Of a stretch of 64,000 nt of DNA, positions 25,531 to 37,089 are shown piece by piece. The stretch is from Dipteris shenzhenensis (lineage: Eukaryota > Polypodiophyta > Polypodiopsida > Gleicheniales). The stretch lies in the NCBI GenBank assembly GCA_047967505.1, contig CM106538.1; one strand, 5' to 3'. The notes below the pieces were generated by a model. It was not told the origin of the DNA and did no database searches. It saw only the letters and a program-made list of their open reading frames with translations. Position numbers and translations under genes: made by a program. The first letter of the stretch is position 1; each line of letters opens with the position of its first letter.

Positions 25531-26165
25531 GAACTGGACCTTAATGAGTTGTAACGTGCACGGGCTCCATGACCGTGCTCGTAGTCAATCGCAGTACTAC
25601 CTGATCCTTCGGCAAGAGCTGCAGAGGGCAATGGTAGGGCAGGCAGTGGACATCCTTTTGATTCAGGAGCATATGTTCTTAGCATGAGACATTAGGCGGT
25701 GACACCACCTCCTCCTGGGAGAGACCTGGAGGTGTGGTCTGCATCTCGATCTCACAAATAGTGGCTCCAGAGGTTTACGATCAGGGCGATCCTATCCCAG
25801 AATGGGCAGTTTGGATGGGAGAGTCCAGGATTGGGATCCTTAACGTGTATGCCCCAGTGTGCAGACAGCACCGTCTAGCCTTTTGCAGGAGGCTGAGAGA
25901 GTGTCTTCTAGATGTAGACTCATGGATTGTTGGAGGGGACTTCAACAACCTGGAGTTTGGGGAGGACAAGCAGGGCAGTGCCTCCTTCTCTGAGATGCCA
26001 GTAGCAGAGCGGAGCACTTGGGAGCAGTTCATCTTCATGATCATTGGCACAGACTTGTGGTGAGAGCCAGAGTTCAGCAAGATACTTGATAGCCTCCTCT
26101 TCTCTTTTGGACAAAGGAGACATGATGGACTGCTTGAGAGGCTAGACTGCATGGGACTAGGCACT
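25531..26165 (+). pseudogene. LINE A ORF2 endonuclease domain remnant
   Basis: Starts at ATG 25531 with MNWTLMSCNVHGLHD, followed by VDILLIQEHMF then TGA at about 25686. The frame resumes with WMGESRIGILNVYAPVC, DSWIVGGDFNNLEFGEDKQG (about 25914-25975) and LERLD. These are the apurinic-endonuclease blocks that nick target DNA for target-primed reverse transcription. Stops and a frame change make it inactive. Confidence 0.8.
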
Positions 26166-26715
26166 GCATAGAGGCGGCTCTACTGGGATTTTGGAAGGCA
26201 CCACGATGTCAGACCGCTCTCCAGTAGTACTCCAGTTAGAGCAGCCATGCCGAGGTCTTCCCCAAAAGGGGGTCCGCATTCCAGAGGACCCCCTGTAGGA
26301 CAAGGAGATTCAGCGGGGAATGGCAGAGATTTGGCAGTAGTCAAAGACGGCACCTTGCTAGGGCTGGGCTTCGTGGGTAGCCGATGTGATCCAGAGGAGC
26401 AGTGAGGAGTTTCAGGCTCATGCCCTTAGGCGGAGGAGGACTCTTCAGGAGTGCGAGCAGGCACTGCAAAGAGACCTTGCCTCCATAGAGAGACTCAGGG
26501 AGTAGGACCCAAGATCCCAGTGGCTTAGTGGCAGGTTTGAGAGCCCGCACCTTGAGCTTCAGGACACGGAGATTCTGCGGGCTGAGTTCTCCTATCACTC
26601 CTCTCACGCCTGGTGGATATAATAAGGGGACATGATGATGAAGCAATTCTTTCAGACCACTGGGCCCCGATCGGGAGACACGCAGTTGCAGCGTCTATGG
26701 GATCTGTAGGGCATC

Positions 26716-27850
26716 ATGCACATTGATCCGCAGGAGATTTTAGACCTGACCACAGGTTTTTACAGTCAGCTCTTTCAGATGGAGAGGATGACTCCAGCTT
26801 GTCTTGTGGCCTGTGAGGTACTTTGGGATCACGCTCCGATGGTAGTCTCGCAGAACTTGTGCAGTTGTCTGGAGGAGCCTTTCACGAATGAGGAGCTTTG
26901 GGAAGCCCTCAAGGCTCTCTCGACCCAGAAGTGTCCTGGCGAGGATGGCTTGACTCTGGCCTTCTTCTGGAACTTCTGGGAGATCATCTCCACCCCTTTC
27001 CACCTAGCTTGCTAAGAGATCTTTGACACGGGCTCCCTTCCTCAATCCCTGAGCAGGGGGTGGATTTGTTTGATCCCAAAAGGAGGAGATAGGTCAGACA
27101 TCCGCGGTAGTGGAGACCAATCACTTTGCTTGATACATACAAGATCCTCGCCAAGGTCTTGAGTTTACAGTTACGGCCTCATCTTACTGACATCATCCAC
27201 GACACACAGACCGGGTTCGTTTAAGAGCGCATCATCCTGGACAACATCTTCACGTTTTGGGAGGCAGTGGATTGGTCCAGGGAGGAGTCACAGCTACTCG
27301 CCATCCTTCGCTTGGATTTTGAGGAGGCTTACGACAAGGTGGAGTGAACTTTCCTGGAGGGTACTATGCGAAAATTGGGTTTCTCAGACAGATGGATCAG
27401 AGGAGTTTCTGTGCTTTATGCGGGGAGCTCTAGTCAGATGCTTATCGGTCGACACACGGGCGAGGCCTTTCCTCTCTCTCGCTAAGTCCGCCAGGGCTGC
27501 CCCCTCGCTCCCTTCCTTTTCTTGTTTGTGGCGGAGGCTTTGGGCTACTACTTGAGATCACAAGTGGCGGGCCTCACGGGGTTGAGGCTCCCAATCAGAC
27601 AAGAGAAGCTCCTAGACTCTGAGTTTGCAGATGACACGACCTTGTACTACGTGGAGGGTACCATAGCAAGTTTGGAGAGAGTCAGGGGAGCCCTGGCTAT
27701 CCATTGTGAGGCCTCCGGTGCGCGGATCAACTGGACAAAATCCGTAGGTTTCTTCACAAGCTCTGAGGAGACACATGAGATTCGAGAGTGGGGGAGCGAC
27801 TTTGGCTTCCGATGGATACTGCAGGGCCAGACAGCGAGGGGGAGATGATG
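26716..27850 (+). pseudogene. LINE A ORF2 reverse transcriptase remnant
   Basis: RT blocks occur in shifting frames: KCPGEDGLTLAFFWNFWE (26930-), GWICLIPKGGDR (about 27058-27092), DFEEAYDKVE (27316-), VRQGCPLAPFLFLFVAEALG (about 27487-27546) and the catalytic SEFADDTTLYY (about 27619-27651), then ARINWTKSVGFF. The catalytic FADD is intact but the frame breaks several times. The sequence loses LINE similarity after about 27850. Confidence 0.85.
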
Positions 27851-28020
27851 GCTTGGATCCTCAAGTAGTCACATGGGCATCGCCTGACCCAAAAGGACGA
27901 CATCTCTTGGCTCTACATATTGTAGTGGCCCTATCAATGGTTACTCTTGGTGATCCTCTGCTAGTATCCCATGTCGCTCCCATGGAGGCTGTTGGAGCTT
28001 GTGCTAGAGGTAGTGCCTAG

Positions 28021-28431
28021 TATATGAAATGTCTATCAGACATTGAGAGTAGAACACAGACTAAAATGAGTGCCTAAAGAATCTTTTGAAGTGCGTAATT
28101 CATACCTACAGCTTAAATATCCAAGATCTTAGTGTAACAAGTAGCAAGAATCTAGGCTACAAATCTTCACAACCTATTCTTGAACTAGAAATCACATATA
28201 CCATTAAGTGAGTCCTTACTTTTTTTTTTTGGTGAGAATTAAGTGAGTCCTTACACATCAGCTATAGACTGAGACCCAGTCTGAGTGAGAGAGAGAGGAA
28301 GAGAGAGAGAGAGATGGAAAAGACTCGAAGAATGCTAAAAGAATTCATTGCATATTCCAATATTGCAGAATTAAAGGCGATTACAGCTAAAGGAAGACCA
28401 GTTGATACTGGTTGCTAGAGAAACTGAATTA
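28021..28431. other. 3' flank of the host gene; GA-rich microsatellite
   Basis: Lies downstream of the stop codon at 28432-28434 on the minus strand, so it should hold the 3' UTR. A GA-rich simple repeat lies at about 28283-28316. A duplicated 17-bp word flanks a T-run at 28203-28254. No canonical AATAAA was seen on the minus strand. Confidence 0.4.
28203..28254 (-). repeat. Tiny poly(A)-ended insertion flanked by a 17-bp direct repeat
   Basis: ATTAAGTGAGTCCTTAC occurs at 28203-28219 and again at 28238-28254. Between the copies lie 18 bases that read, on the minus strand, TCTCACC followed by an A-run. A target duplication around a poly(A)-ended insert is what target-primed reverse transcription leaves. 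Here the insert is almost only the tail. Confidence 0.6.
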
Positions 28432-30308
28432 TTACAATCTCCTTTGCCGGTTGAAATTTTGAAAACTGCTGAAGGGGGGTTGCTGAGAAGAATTTCCAAA
28501 TCTGTGATCTCTCTGAGTGGATGGAAGGGAGGCTCTGCCTGGCTCCACACCGGTCACAGCTGTGTCCCACGATGATCTTCTTTCTACAGAATCTGAACTT
28601 GAAATTGAAGGGGGTCCTGTCTTTGATACTGGTCTTCCACGTGAACCATGTGGATACGATCCTGTTGCAGCTCGAGACACAGGCATTGGAAATGAATCCC
28701 GCACATTGGATCCTTGTACTTCTGTAGGGCCTTCTAGAACATTTCTTGACGTAAAAGAATTTTGAGAGTACTGAGGCGATCCACTGGGCAACTTTCTTTG
28801 ACCTTCATTTACGACCTTCCGTCCCGCATTGACAACAGGTGCTTGTTTTTCTAAGGACTTTGAAGAAGATGAAGCACCCATTTTGGACAAAAGCATCTCA
28901 ATGTCGGCTTCTTGGGAAACTGACACATCACTGTTTTCTGTTCCCAGGTCTGAAGCTGTATCAGAAACTTCTATTTCGCTTGAATTTCCTGTAGCTGTGG
29001 AGGTTCCAGAATCTGTAGATTCCATACCCTCCAAAGAAATAATGTCTCTATCTGGAATCCCTGATGCTATTTGTCTTTGAGATCTGGTCCTGATTGAAAC
29101 TAAGGAGTCTCCAGCTTCGTCTGAAGAATCAGATCTTGCATAGCCCTTCTCTTCAGATTGCATGAAATTAGGGTTGTTTACATCATTATGCAGTGAATTT
29201 GCCCCACTACCTTGAAAATCATCGTAGCTTTTTTCTTTATCTACCTGTAAAAAGCTCTCCTTGTGAGATGGTTGAGATTTGTAGGCTTTGCTACCTCTCT
29301 TATCTCCCAAATCCTTGTGAGATGGTTGAGATTTGTAGGCTTTGCTACCTCTCTTATCTCCTAAATCGTAGCCTTTTGCTTTATCTGCCAGTAAAAAGCT
29401 CTCCTTGTGAGATGGTTGAGATTTGTAGGCTTTGCTACCTCTCTTATTTCCTAAATCTGGAGAATCTGTATAATGTTCTGTGGTTGGCTTGTTGGCATAT
29501 TCAAACCCAACTCCCTCATCATCTGAAGTCTTTTCACCAAGCCAAGCAACATCATTCATGCCAAAATCAGAAGCTTGACCACTATTTAGCTCTCCCATTA
29601 CCATTTCCAGATCCACATTACTATTATCTTGGTTAACTCCTTGTGGACTGTCTATCATGAGAAACTGTTGTTTGTTTTCACCATCAACTGGTATCTTGGC
29701 CTGCAGTAAATGACTATTACCTTTCTGTTCATTTTGTGACATGCCACCCACTTCTGACTCTAATTCATTTTGCATCTTTTTGTCCCCATCCTTATACTGT
29801 TTCTCTAGGGATTCTGAGGGAACAGGAAAGTTTGCTGTACCAGATTTGACATCAATGATGCTAGGCCTTAGTAGTCCTCCTAAGTTTAGTTCTTGACCCA
29901 CAGTAGTTTCTTCAGAGCTGTCCATATCGGGTTCAAGATGTATATTGTCTCCCATCACTGATGAAGAATCAGGTATATGTGAGGTCCTTGCCCTTTCACC
30001 ATGAAGGAAGATATTTCCATGACTATAATTGTGTTCATCCTTATCCTGCGTATTTACTTTTTGCTCTCCATACTGCCTTTCTTCCTGTGATTCTTCTTCA
30101 GCATCTTCTAAAATACTGGGAAGATATGGTAGATTAAGGCCAGGATCAACAACTCCACCCCTCTCTGTCACTGACGTGGGCTCTAACTCTGAATTTGAGG
30201 CAGCTTCAGCAGTGAACTCTGCATCAGAATCAAACATGAATGAGTGTCTCTGGTAGTGCCACTCCAAATGGTCCTGGCACCTCCCTTTATTTCTGCTATT
30301 CCAGAACT
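28432..30308 (-). CDS. Unrecognised host gene, last coding exon (acidic, disordered C-terminal region)
   Basis: Open for 624 codons from the proposed acceptor at 30309-30310 to TAA at 28432-28434. It is far longer than chance and unlike the transposon frames around it. The protein is Ser/Glu/Asp-rich and low in hydrophobics, so probably disordered. It begins near CQDHLEWHYQRHSFMFDSDA and ends in a Ser/Pro/Arg-rich tail ending NFNRQRRL. It carries three copies of KRGSKAYKSQPSHK (about 29259-29457). Reading phase suits a join to 30377-30583 with an AG acceptor in TTTTGAG, which is not ideal. I do not recognise the family. Combined with the other exons the protein would exceed 1,200 residues. 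Confidence 0.7.
29224..29457 (-). repeat. In-frame repeats inside the host exon
   Basis: A unit of about 54 bp encoding KRGSKAYKSQPSHK occurs three times (about 29259-29312, 29313-29366, 29402-29456). A linker encoding a SFLxxDKxKxYD motif occurs twice (about 29224-29258 and 29368-29401). Unit lengths keep the frame, so the repeats add basic, Lys/Ser-rich peptides to an acidic protein. Confidence 0.85.
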
Positions 30309-30376
30309 CTCAAAAGATAAGATCTCTCATAATTAATTCGACTACAGAAAGATAGGAATCAGAAGATAGAATTTAC

Positions 30377-30583
30377 CTTTATTTGCATTGATATCGTCAG
30401 TTTCAAAAGTCGTAGATGTCTGAAATGTGTCCATGTGTCCCTGACTAAATGTCCCTGCTGCAATATTGTTCTGAGTTAGAGAAGAGTATGCACGCTCATA
30501 TTCTGTTTGTCCTACATTCCTTTGCTGCTCCAATGTATGAATGTATTCATGGCTCCCAGAACCTACATTGTTGTCATGCACAC
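30377..30583 (-). CDS. Unrecognised host gene, penultimate exon
   Basis: 207 bp between an acceptor GACCAG (before 30583) and a donor GTAAAT (30376-30371). Entry phase matches the end of the 39934-41395 exon (one base plus two) and the exit phase matches the downstream exon across a 68-bp intron. It encodes a polar peptide with HTLEQQRNVGQTEYERAYSS and no recognisable domain. The open frame would otherwise stop inside the intron. Confidence 0.55.
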
Positions 30584-31005
30584 CTGGTCATCAAGAAATG
30601 TGCTTAGCCAGTGCTGGTATAAGAACATGAATAAGAAGAGAATCACGCTGAATGGAACACTCAGCACATGGGAAGAGCTTGAAGGTAAACTGACTAAACA
30701 AAAAGAATTGACCAGTGAAGAAGGTTGCAGAGAGAATAAAGGGGAGCAAGTGTATAGACTGATGGATGTCTGTAAGGCGTAAGGAGGAAGAAAAATTATA
30801 AGAATCTTGATGATGGTAACCCAAGGCTTGGAGGATGGGTTTGCAGCAACCCAAAACAGTGGCACTTTAATTTATGAAGAACTGGGAAAGCTATTAGAAG
30901 CCGTATGTTATTTGTATCCTTTGGGATTGGGGAGGAGAGACAATCCGTTATGCAGTTGTAGAAGGTTGAAGACTTGTCACATTGAATAGAGTTTCTGGAG
31001 TTATT
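30584..31005. other. Start of the 9.3-kb intron's 3' part; nothing recognised
   Basis: Intronic relative to the minus-strand host gene. Open frames here lack domains or family resemblance. Confidence 0.4.
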
Positions 31006-31321
31006 TTTTTTCTTTATGTTTGAAAAAAAGAGACTTCTACCAAGTATGAAAGAACCTCTGAGAGCAAAGCTCAATGAAAAAGTATATCATGCAAGGCATG
31101 AGAATATAAAACCAAATCCAAATCAAGTTCTTGTAACAGAGCGAGAAAATTAGCAAGGTTGAGGCTGATAGTGCCACCTCAACCCTACGGTTGCTTTCGA
31201 GCTGCTCCACTCCCTCAAGAAAACATTCCTCCTAGCAGAGGCTGCTCATGAAGACCCTTGCATAGTTCCCCAAATGGCTACCAAAGTGTGTACCATGTCC
31301 ATCCAGATACTAGCCAACGTG
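31006..31321 (-). mobile_element. Minus-oriented LINE-like 3' tail
   Basis: Ends at an A-run on the minus strand (about 31007-31015). It shares scattered similarity with 41609-41985, including GAGACTTCTACCAAGTATGAAAG-like and GTGTGTAC-ATATCCATC-like words. Probably the 3' untranslated end of the LINE C/F subfamily, cut at 31321 by the LTR that follows. Confidence 0.5.
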
Positions 31322-31682
31322 TGTTGGGATATTTGTGATCAAGGGCTTGCTCTAAGGTGCATGTGTGCATCTAGTAACTAAAGCACACTTAGTACTAAAG
31401 TACACTTAGTACTATCCAGGACCATGACACATGTGATGATGCAGTAGAAGGCGTCCTCTCTAGGAGGTGCCAATGATTTAGGAAGTCCCTATGATGTAGG
31501 GCTGATTGCCTTTGATGTAGGAGAGGTGCCTATGATCTAGGACACCCTCTCTTCCACTCTATAAATGAGAGGCTTCTCTCTTTCAATCAATGGAACACAC
31601 TTTTGGCTTCTTCTTGTGTCCTCATCCCTTGTCATGATGCATCTCTTCTCTCCCACCACTTCCCAACATGTGGTATGAGAGC
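31322..31682 (+). repeat. Orphan LTR (347 bp) with adjacent initiator-tRNA-type primer-binding site
   Basis: The LTR runs from TGTTGGG (31322) to CCCAACA (31668), giving 7-bp inverted ends. It has a TATA-like CTATAAATGAGAGG near 31558-31571. Two bases later comes TGGTATGAGAGC (31671-31682), one mismatch from the consensus primer-binding site. It is therefore a 5' LTR in plus orientation, antisense to the host gene. No second LTR or coding region was found, so the element is truncated. Confidence 0.7.
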
Positions 31683-33400
31683 TCTAGGTTCTAGAAAACC
31701 CTTTAGCCCCCTAGTTTGCCAGATTATCATCTTCTTCCTCACTTCCACCTGCTTCTCTCCATTTTGCCTCTTTCTTGGAGATTTTTATAAGAGCTTGTTC
31801 TCCCTTTGTAGTGTGCCATTCGTTAAACCCTTTGAACTGTAGTTCCATCTCAGTAGGGAGCACCTCCACCTCTAAGGGTTTCCCGTGCCAACACAAACTT
31901 TGCCTGACGAACTTCTACATAATTCAGCTTCTACATATGAGATTTCGATTTGCCCTTTGAGCATAAGCTGGGCGACGCTGCAAGCTACCTCCTGATGAAT
32001 TTTGAGCCCAAATGGTTGCTGGAGTGAGGATAATTTAAAGAAAACCAGTTGAGCTTCTTCAGCTTGGCTATGGCGGCCTGGCGCGCAATTGCACCCATCC
32101 TTTGGTGTGGAACTTGGCTGGTATACAAGCTTTATTTCTGATTCAAAAGTCCTCTAATTGCTCCTTCTATTAGTGCGAATTTGCTCTCCAAAATTGCTAC
32201 TATTTCTAGTTCATATTCTTGACAGTTTGGGAAATGAATGCTTAATGCAAGTTCATATATGCTGAGGATAATTTATTGACAGTAAATTTTCAGTTGGTAA
32301 TGATTGTTTACAATGCCTAGCTCTTGTTGCTCTTCTAATGTTTCATATGTGAAAGCAATAGGGAAGAAGAAAGAAGCACCTAGATATTTCAATAGAAAAG
32401 TGACAAAGCTTGTGAAGAAAAAGCCATATTATTATTCTAATGCAAAAAGACTAGGTTTCTCTGATTTCATTGTTTGCAATATGCACTTGTATGGTTGAGA
32501 TTTATAGCCATTTGTAAGAGAGCAGACACTGCTATACATAAAGGTAAGACCCTCTCATGGCTATTCTTGAGGGATATCAAGAGTCTCTTCCAAAATGATT
32601 TCTGCATATCAGCAAAAATCTGAAATTCTGCCAATGAGGAGCTTTGGTAGACTTCCAGCCTTTGAGCTGAAACCTCCTAGCATTACTAACCATGTATCGA
32701 TAGAAGGGGAGGATCTTCTCTTTGTTGGAGCAGATGTGGAGGCTATTCTCCACAAGATCAGCTTCAATGATGGCCAATCGTACATAGATCCTCACTTTTC
32801 TTGTCATGGTTAATCTTATGTTGAAGAAGATGGGAGTAAGAGACAAAAAAATTATAAACTACACATTATATTGCAATGAAGAAAAATGTGAAAGTATACA
32901 AGATCACCCTTTGGGATTTGGTTAGGGTTTGTTCCATGAACCTCCCTAGATAGTGCAATTTACACCATTCTGAATACACCCTCTTAAATTACATTGCATA
33001 AGCAAAGAATGCTCTAAAAATTATATTTTTGATTTTTCAAAAAATAAAATAGGTAAAGTTGGTAGAAAATACGTACATAAAGGTATGTATAGCGTGTACA
33101 ACATAACCGTCACTCTTAAGTTGCAGTTGGTTCTTGAGAATACCAAGATGATGCCCGAAGTAGCTGAATTTGGCTTGGTAAATATATTTGAAATGGTGAG
33201 GACACCTCGGCATACTAGATGGGATAGTCCTCCTAGAGTGGAGTCCCTCTCATCGTTTGTTGCATCGTTTGTGACTATACTTTGGGAGAGTAGACACCCA
33301 CATTGGGAAGCATCATGAACAATGTAGGTGCCTTTCGTCTCATACACTACTCGTATTAGTAGACAATTTCAGCTAGTGGCCCCCTTAAGTGAGAGGCCTT
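31683..33400. other. Intronic DNA after the orphan LTR
   Basis: The first few hundred bases may be leader of the LTR element. A short frame at 32304-32498 with a Lys-rich peptide has no known domain. Nothing else is supported. Confidence 0.35.
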
Positions 33401-33449
33401 GGCTTGAGTAGTAGGCATCGAAGGAGGCTCTCTTTAGGTTTTAGTCACA

Positions 33450-34560
33450 TGTTTGGACCAATCATCAGCCATGAAAAATCTCCTACTTCTTTTGACATCT
33501 AGCACATGGAGGCTTCCCATTGGATGGAGCAGGGGAAGGGGATGGCACATGTCATTGTTGCATAACAGGAGTCCTAGATGTTTGCATTGCTCCCTTCTAT
33601 GTAGGGGATTTGGTAATGTTCACTCACGATCATCTCTCTAGTGAAGTGCATATAGTGAGGGTTCACTTGGGGAGATACTTTTTTACATAGAGGCAATGTC
33701 CCTTGCTTATTGGGTGAGCATGGAGACAGACGTATGCTAGGTTATCTAGGGTGCGAAGGATTGTGCAGTGTGTTTGGGATTTTGTAGCCACCTTGCATAC
33801 TAAAGCTCTACTCTGCAAGTATAGATCTAAAATATTGAGGCCACCTACTCACTTGGGTAGGATAAGAGTCACCCAAGGCACACTTTCTCTAGTATTTGCT
33901 GAACCAAGACCACTCCAAATAAAATTCCTTATCGATCTTTTGAGTTGAGTGATGCAGTCCCTAGAGTGGCACCAACAAGAATACATAAACCAAGTCGTGG
34001 TCAACAATACTTGGTTGACCACCACTACCCTAGAAGCGAGGTTAAGTTTGGCTAAGCTCCAAAAAGAAGCTTCCTTCCGACACTCTCCAACAAAAGAGTG
34101 AATTGCTGCAATGGAGATATGCCCACACCAACACCCCTTTGGATACAAGTAAACTCAAAATCAGCCCCCCAGGTGGGAGTGTCCTCATCACTAATCCAAA
34201 AACCATTGGATTTGTTTGAATTAGTGTGTGCACCTACTGCAATGCAAAACAAATCCAAGGCTGCTCTAAAGGATGTGAGGTTGTGTGTGTTGACATCCAA
34301 AAAAACAACAGTGTCATTAGCCATCACACTACCCAAGAGCTCCTCATCCTATCTAAGAGGAAGTATCAGCCCAAAAATGTCCGCCTAGGATCTCAAAAAT
34401 CTGCTCATTGCTTCAACCACAAGCAAGGGGCAAGAGTACATCTCTATCAAAATGATTTGAACATCTGAAATCTCTCTTCCTTTCTCCTTTGATGAGCACT
34501 TGACTGTGGGGTAGTAGAGCAAGAAACATGCATGTCATCTGTGTCAATCCAATCCATGGG
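33450..34560 (-). mobile_element. LINE G, 5'-truncated copy (RT C-terminal half)
   Basis: Minus-strand frames start near the RT block SQVLIKGERKRDFR (about 34530-34490). They continue with ANDTVVFLDV (FADD region, altered), SNGFWISDEDTP (about 34205-34170), and LNLASRVVVVNQVLLTTTWF (34060-34000). They end with a C-terminal block GGLNILDLYLQSRALVCK near 33840-33790. The same blocks occur in LINE F about 1.3 kb away, so two copies of one subfamily lie head-to-tail in the host intron. Confidence 0.75.
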
Positions 34561-35199
34561 TTCCATTTGCTAAATTCTCCTACAGTTCCTCTGAGGTGAC
34601 TTACCAATTGTACTTTACGATCTCGTGGAAGTTTTATGAAATCTTTCCAGGATTTCCAGGCTCCCACAGAAGAGACAGGACCTCTCGCCCATCTAGACCA
34701 TTGCATATAATAAGAAGTGCCAAAGGTCCTCCATGCTCATCAAGTATGCTATTGTTCCGCATGATGGGCTATCAATCAATCTCCTCCAGAGAGGAGAGGA
34801 GGATTCTCCAAAGAGTACTCCTGAAGCTGGCCCAAGCTTTCTAGACAGCAACCATAAGAGGAAAAGAGAGAGACTTGAGATGGGCTGAAGTAAAGATCGA
34901 TCCATCCGGTCTATACATCCATTCTCCACTTGAAGAAAGTACAGGACCATATGCAACAAATAAAGAAAAAATTTCATGGCTCTTGCCTAGGCATAAGTCC
35001 CCTTACCACAACCTTGCAAAGCAAGACCCTGTACTGCAAGTTTGAATCTATGATATTGAGACCCCCTTTCGCTCGTGGGAAGAATCAAGGTCCCCAAGCC
35101 ACCATGGCTAAAGCATACCATCTAGTCCACTTCATAGAAAATTCCTTATAGGCCTCTTAAGTTGAGTGATGCAATCCCTAGAGTGGTACCAACAAGAGC

Positions 35200-36345
35200 A
35201 CACAAACCATGTTGTGGCCAGCAGAACCTAATTGACAACCACCACCTTGGAAGCAAGATCTAGTTTAGTTGAATTCCAAAAGAGGAGTTTTCTCCTGATA
35301 CTCTCCAAAATGGGAGCAAATTGCTGTGATGGAGAGATACCCATAACAACTTGGCTTCCCAAATATCTAATAGTGACACCCTTCAAAATCCAAGTGAAAC
35401 TAACATCAGTACCCAAATCCGGAGTGTCCTCATCACTAATCCAAAAGCCATTGGATTCATTACAATTAATGTGCAGACCTGCTGCAATACAAAACAAATC
35501 CAAGGCTGCCTTGAAAGAAGTGAGATTCTAAGGATTGGCATCCTAGAAAACTGCAGCCAACTCACTATCTAAGAGCTCTCCTCCTGTCTCAGGTGAAGTC
35601 TCAGCCCCTATATATCAGCTTGAGAAATAAGAAATATACCCATAGCTTCAGCCTCAAACAAAAAAAGAAAGGGGCTTAGAGGGCATCCCTGATGAACCGA
35701 TCTCGAAATTTGAAATCCATCTCCCCTTACTCCTCTCTGATAATCACCTGGCTGTGGGCTGATCTATACAAGGAGGAAACCCTCTAATCGAAGCATTTAA
35801 AAATTCAGAACGAAGAAGGGTCCCTTCTAAAAAATCCTAGTCTACCCTATCATATGCTTTTTGAAAATTCAAGATGCTAATGGCCAATCTTTGGCTGCTC
35901 TGTATGGCCCAATCACAAGCTTCCCAAAATGAGAATATATTGTAAAAAATGCTTCTGCCATGCACAAAGCCCGCGCGTGTATCATGAATAAGACCTGGAA
36001 GAATTAGGCTGCAAGTGCAAGCTGATTGATTTAGCCCATAATTTTGTACCAAGTGCCCAAAAGAGTGATTGGCCTCCATTGTGAGACCAAATTTCTGCAA
36101 CCTCCCTTCGGAATAAGACATATGATACCCTCTGTAAGTACATCACGCGTGACCTCATAGTCCTATACACCCTGCAAGGCTGAGATAACATCATCCCCAA
36201 TCTTATCCCAAAAAGCAATAAAAAAGGAAGGTGTAAGCCCATCCAAACCCGGGCATTTTCCCTTATGAAGGGCAAGGAGTGCAGTGCTGAATTCCATATT
36301 GGTGAAATGTGCATCGAGTAAGCCTCGCATATTTGGTTTCACCAA
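35200..36345 (-). pseudogene. LINE F reverse transcriptase remnant
   Basis: Blocks in minus order: LHKGKCPGLDGLTPSFFIAF (about 36280-36220), a WRPITLLG-like block near 36070, DTRAGFVHGRSIFYNIFSFW (about 35985-35925), NFQKAYDRVD (35866-35837), SNGFWISDEDTP (about 35455-35420) and LDLASKVVVVN (to 35228). The catalytic FADD block is not readable. The polymerase would synthesise LINE cDNA at the nicked target, but it is inactive here. Confidence 0.8.
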
Positions 36346-36348
36346 ATA

Positions 36349-36546
36349 GCATATCTGGCATCATCTCTAGCCACAGTGTCAGGATCTGTTGAAGTAGGGA
36401 GGCATAAAAATCAGTAGCTACATGCAAGACAACATATCTGGCATATCATCTCTAGCCATATAGCATACCTGGCATCATCTTTAGCCACAGTGTCAAGATC
36501 TGCTGAAAGTAGGGAGGCATAAAAATCAGTAGTAGCTACATGCAAA
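36349..36546. repeat. Duplicated block inside LINE F, offset about 116 bp
   Basis: The block CATATCTGGCATCATCTCTA...GCTACATGCAA at about 36349-36427 recurs at about 36465-36546 with few changes. It lies in the linker upstream of the RT domain. Confidence 0.8.
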
Positions 36547-36873
36547 ATAGCATTAGGATCTGATCGCATAACCCCCTCTGAGTCAATAAGCTGCGAAACA
36601 CTCTCTCTACTATGGGCCTAGAGTAGAGAAAAAGTATTTATTGACTCCATCTCCCATCCGAATCCAAAATGACTCAGCATGCATGAAAGGCATACTCTGC
36701 TCTCTCATCTAACAATAGTTGTTGGTGAGTCCTTACTGTAGCAAGGCACTCCTAAATCCAAGCAATAGTAGGACACTTCTGCCCCTTCCTCTATAGGGCT
36801 GCCAACTGCTAGCGAATATCAACTTCCTTTCTAAGCGATCGGACAATAGAAATTATTAATCTCAGAGAGAGCT

Positions 36874-37037
36874 GCTGTCACAAATGTGGGAGAGTACACT
36901 CCCCACTGCATATGAGAAACCCGAATCTGTAAAGTTGCCTCTGTGAGATCCTCTTGCTGTCACAAATGTGGGAGAGGACACTCCCCCCTGCATATGAGAA
37001 ACCGGAATCTGTAAAGTTGCCTCTGTGAGATCCTCCT
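36874..37037. repeat. Tandem duplication inside LINE F, unit 82 bp
   Basis: GCTGTCACAAATGTGGGAGA begins at 36874 and again at 36956. The copies run to GTGAGATCCTC with about four differences. It lies between the endonuclease and RT remnants. Confidence 0.85.
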
Positions 37038-37089
37038 ACACATAAAAGGCATTCAGAATCCTGATACAGTGGTAGAGCATCCTCTCAAG

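Larger units (their letters stand above)
23440..28020 (+). mobile_element. LINE A, plant L1-type, decayed
   Basis: The element starts with pyrimidine/C-rich DNA (about 23450-23900). It continues with ORF1 remnants (zinc knuckle, basic segment, proline-rich tract, C-terminal segment) and ORF2 with endonuclease (25531-26165) and reverse transcriptase (about 26716-27850). The order is that of plant L1 elements. It carries numerous stops and frameshifts. The 3' end appears cut off soon after the RT palm, between 27850 and 28020, without the C-terminal region seen in LINE B. The left boundary is uncertain. Confidence 0.8.

Noticed and set aside
32304-32498. Lys-rich 64-codon frame
   Set aside because: No domain; length is within chance for this region.
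36349-37037. Spaced repeats considered as a CRISPR-like array
   Set aside because: Only two copies per unit, directly adjacent or imperfect, inside a LINE in a plant genome; these are tandem duplications.
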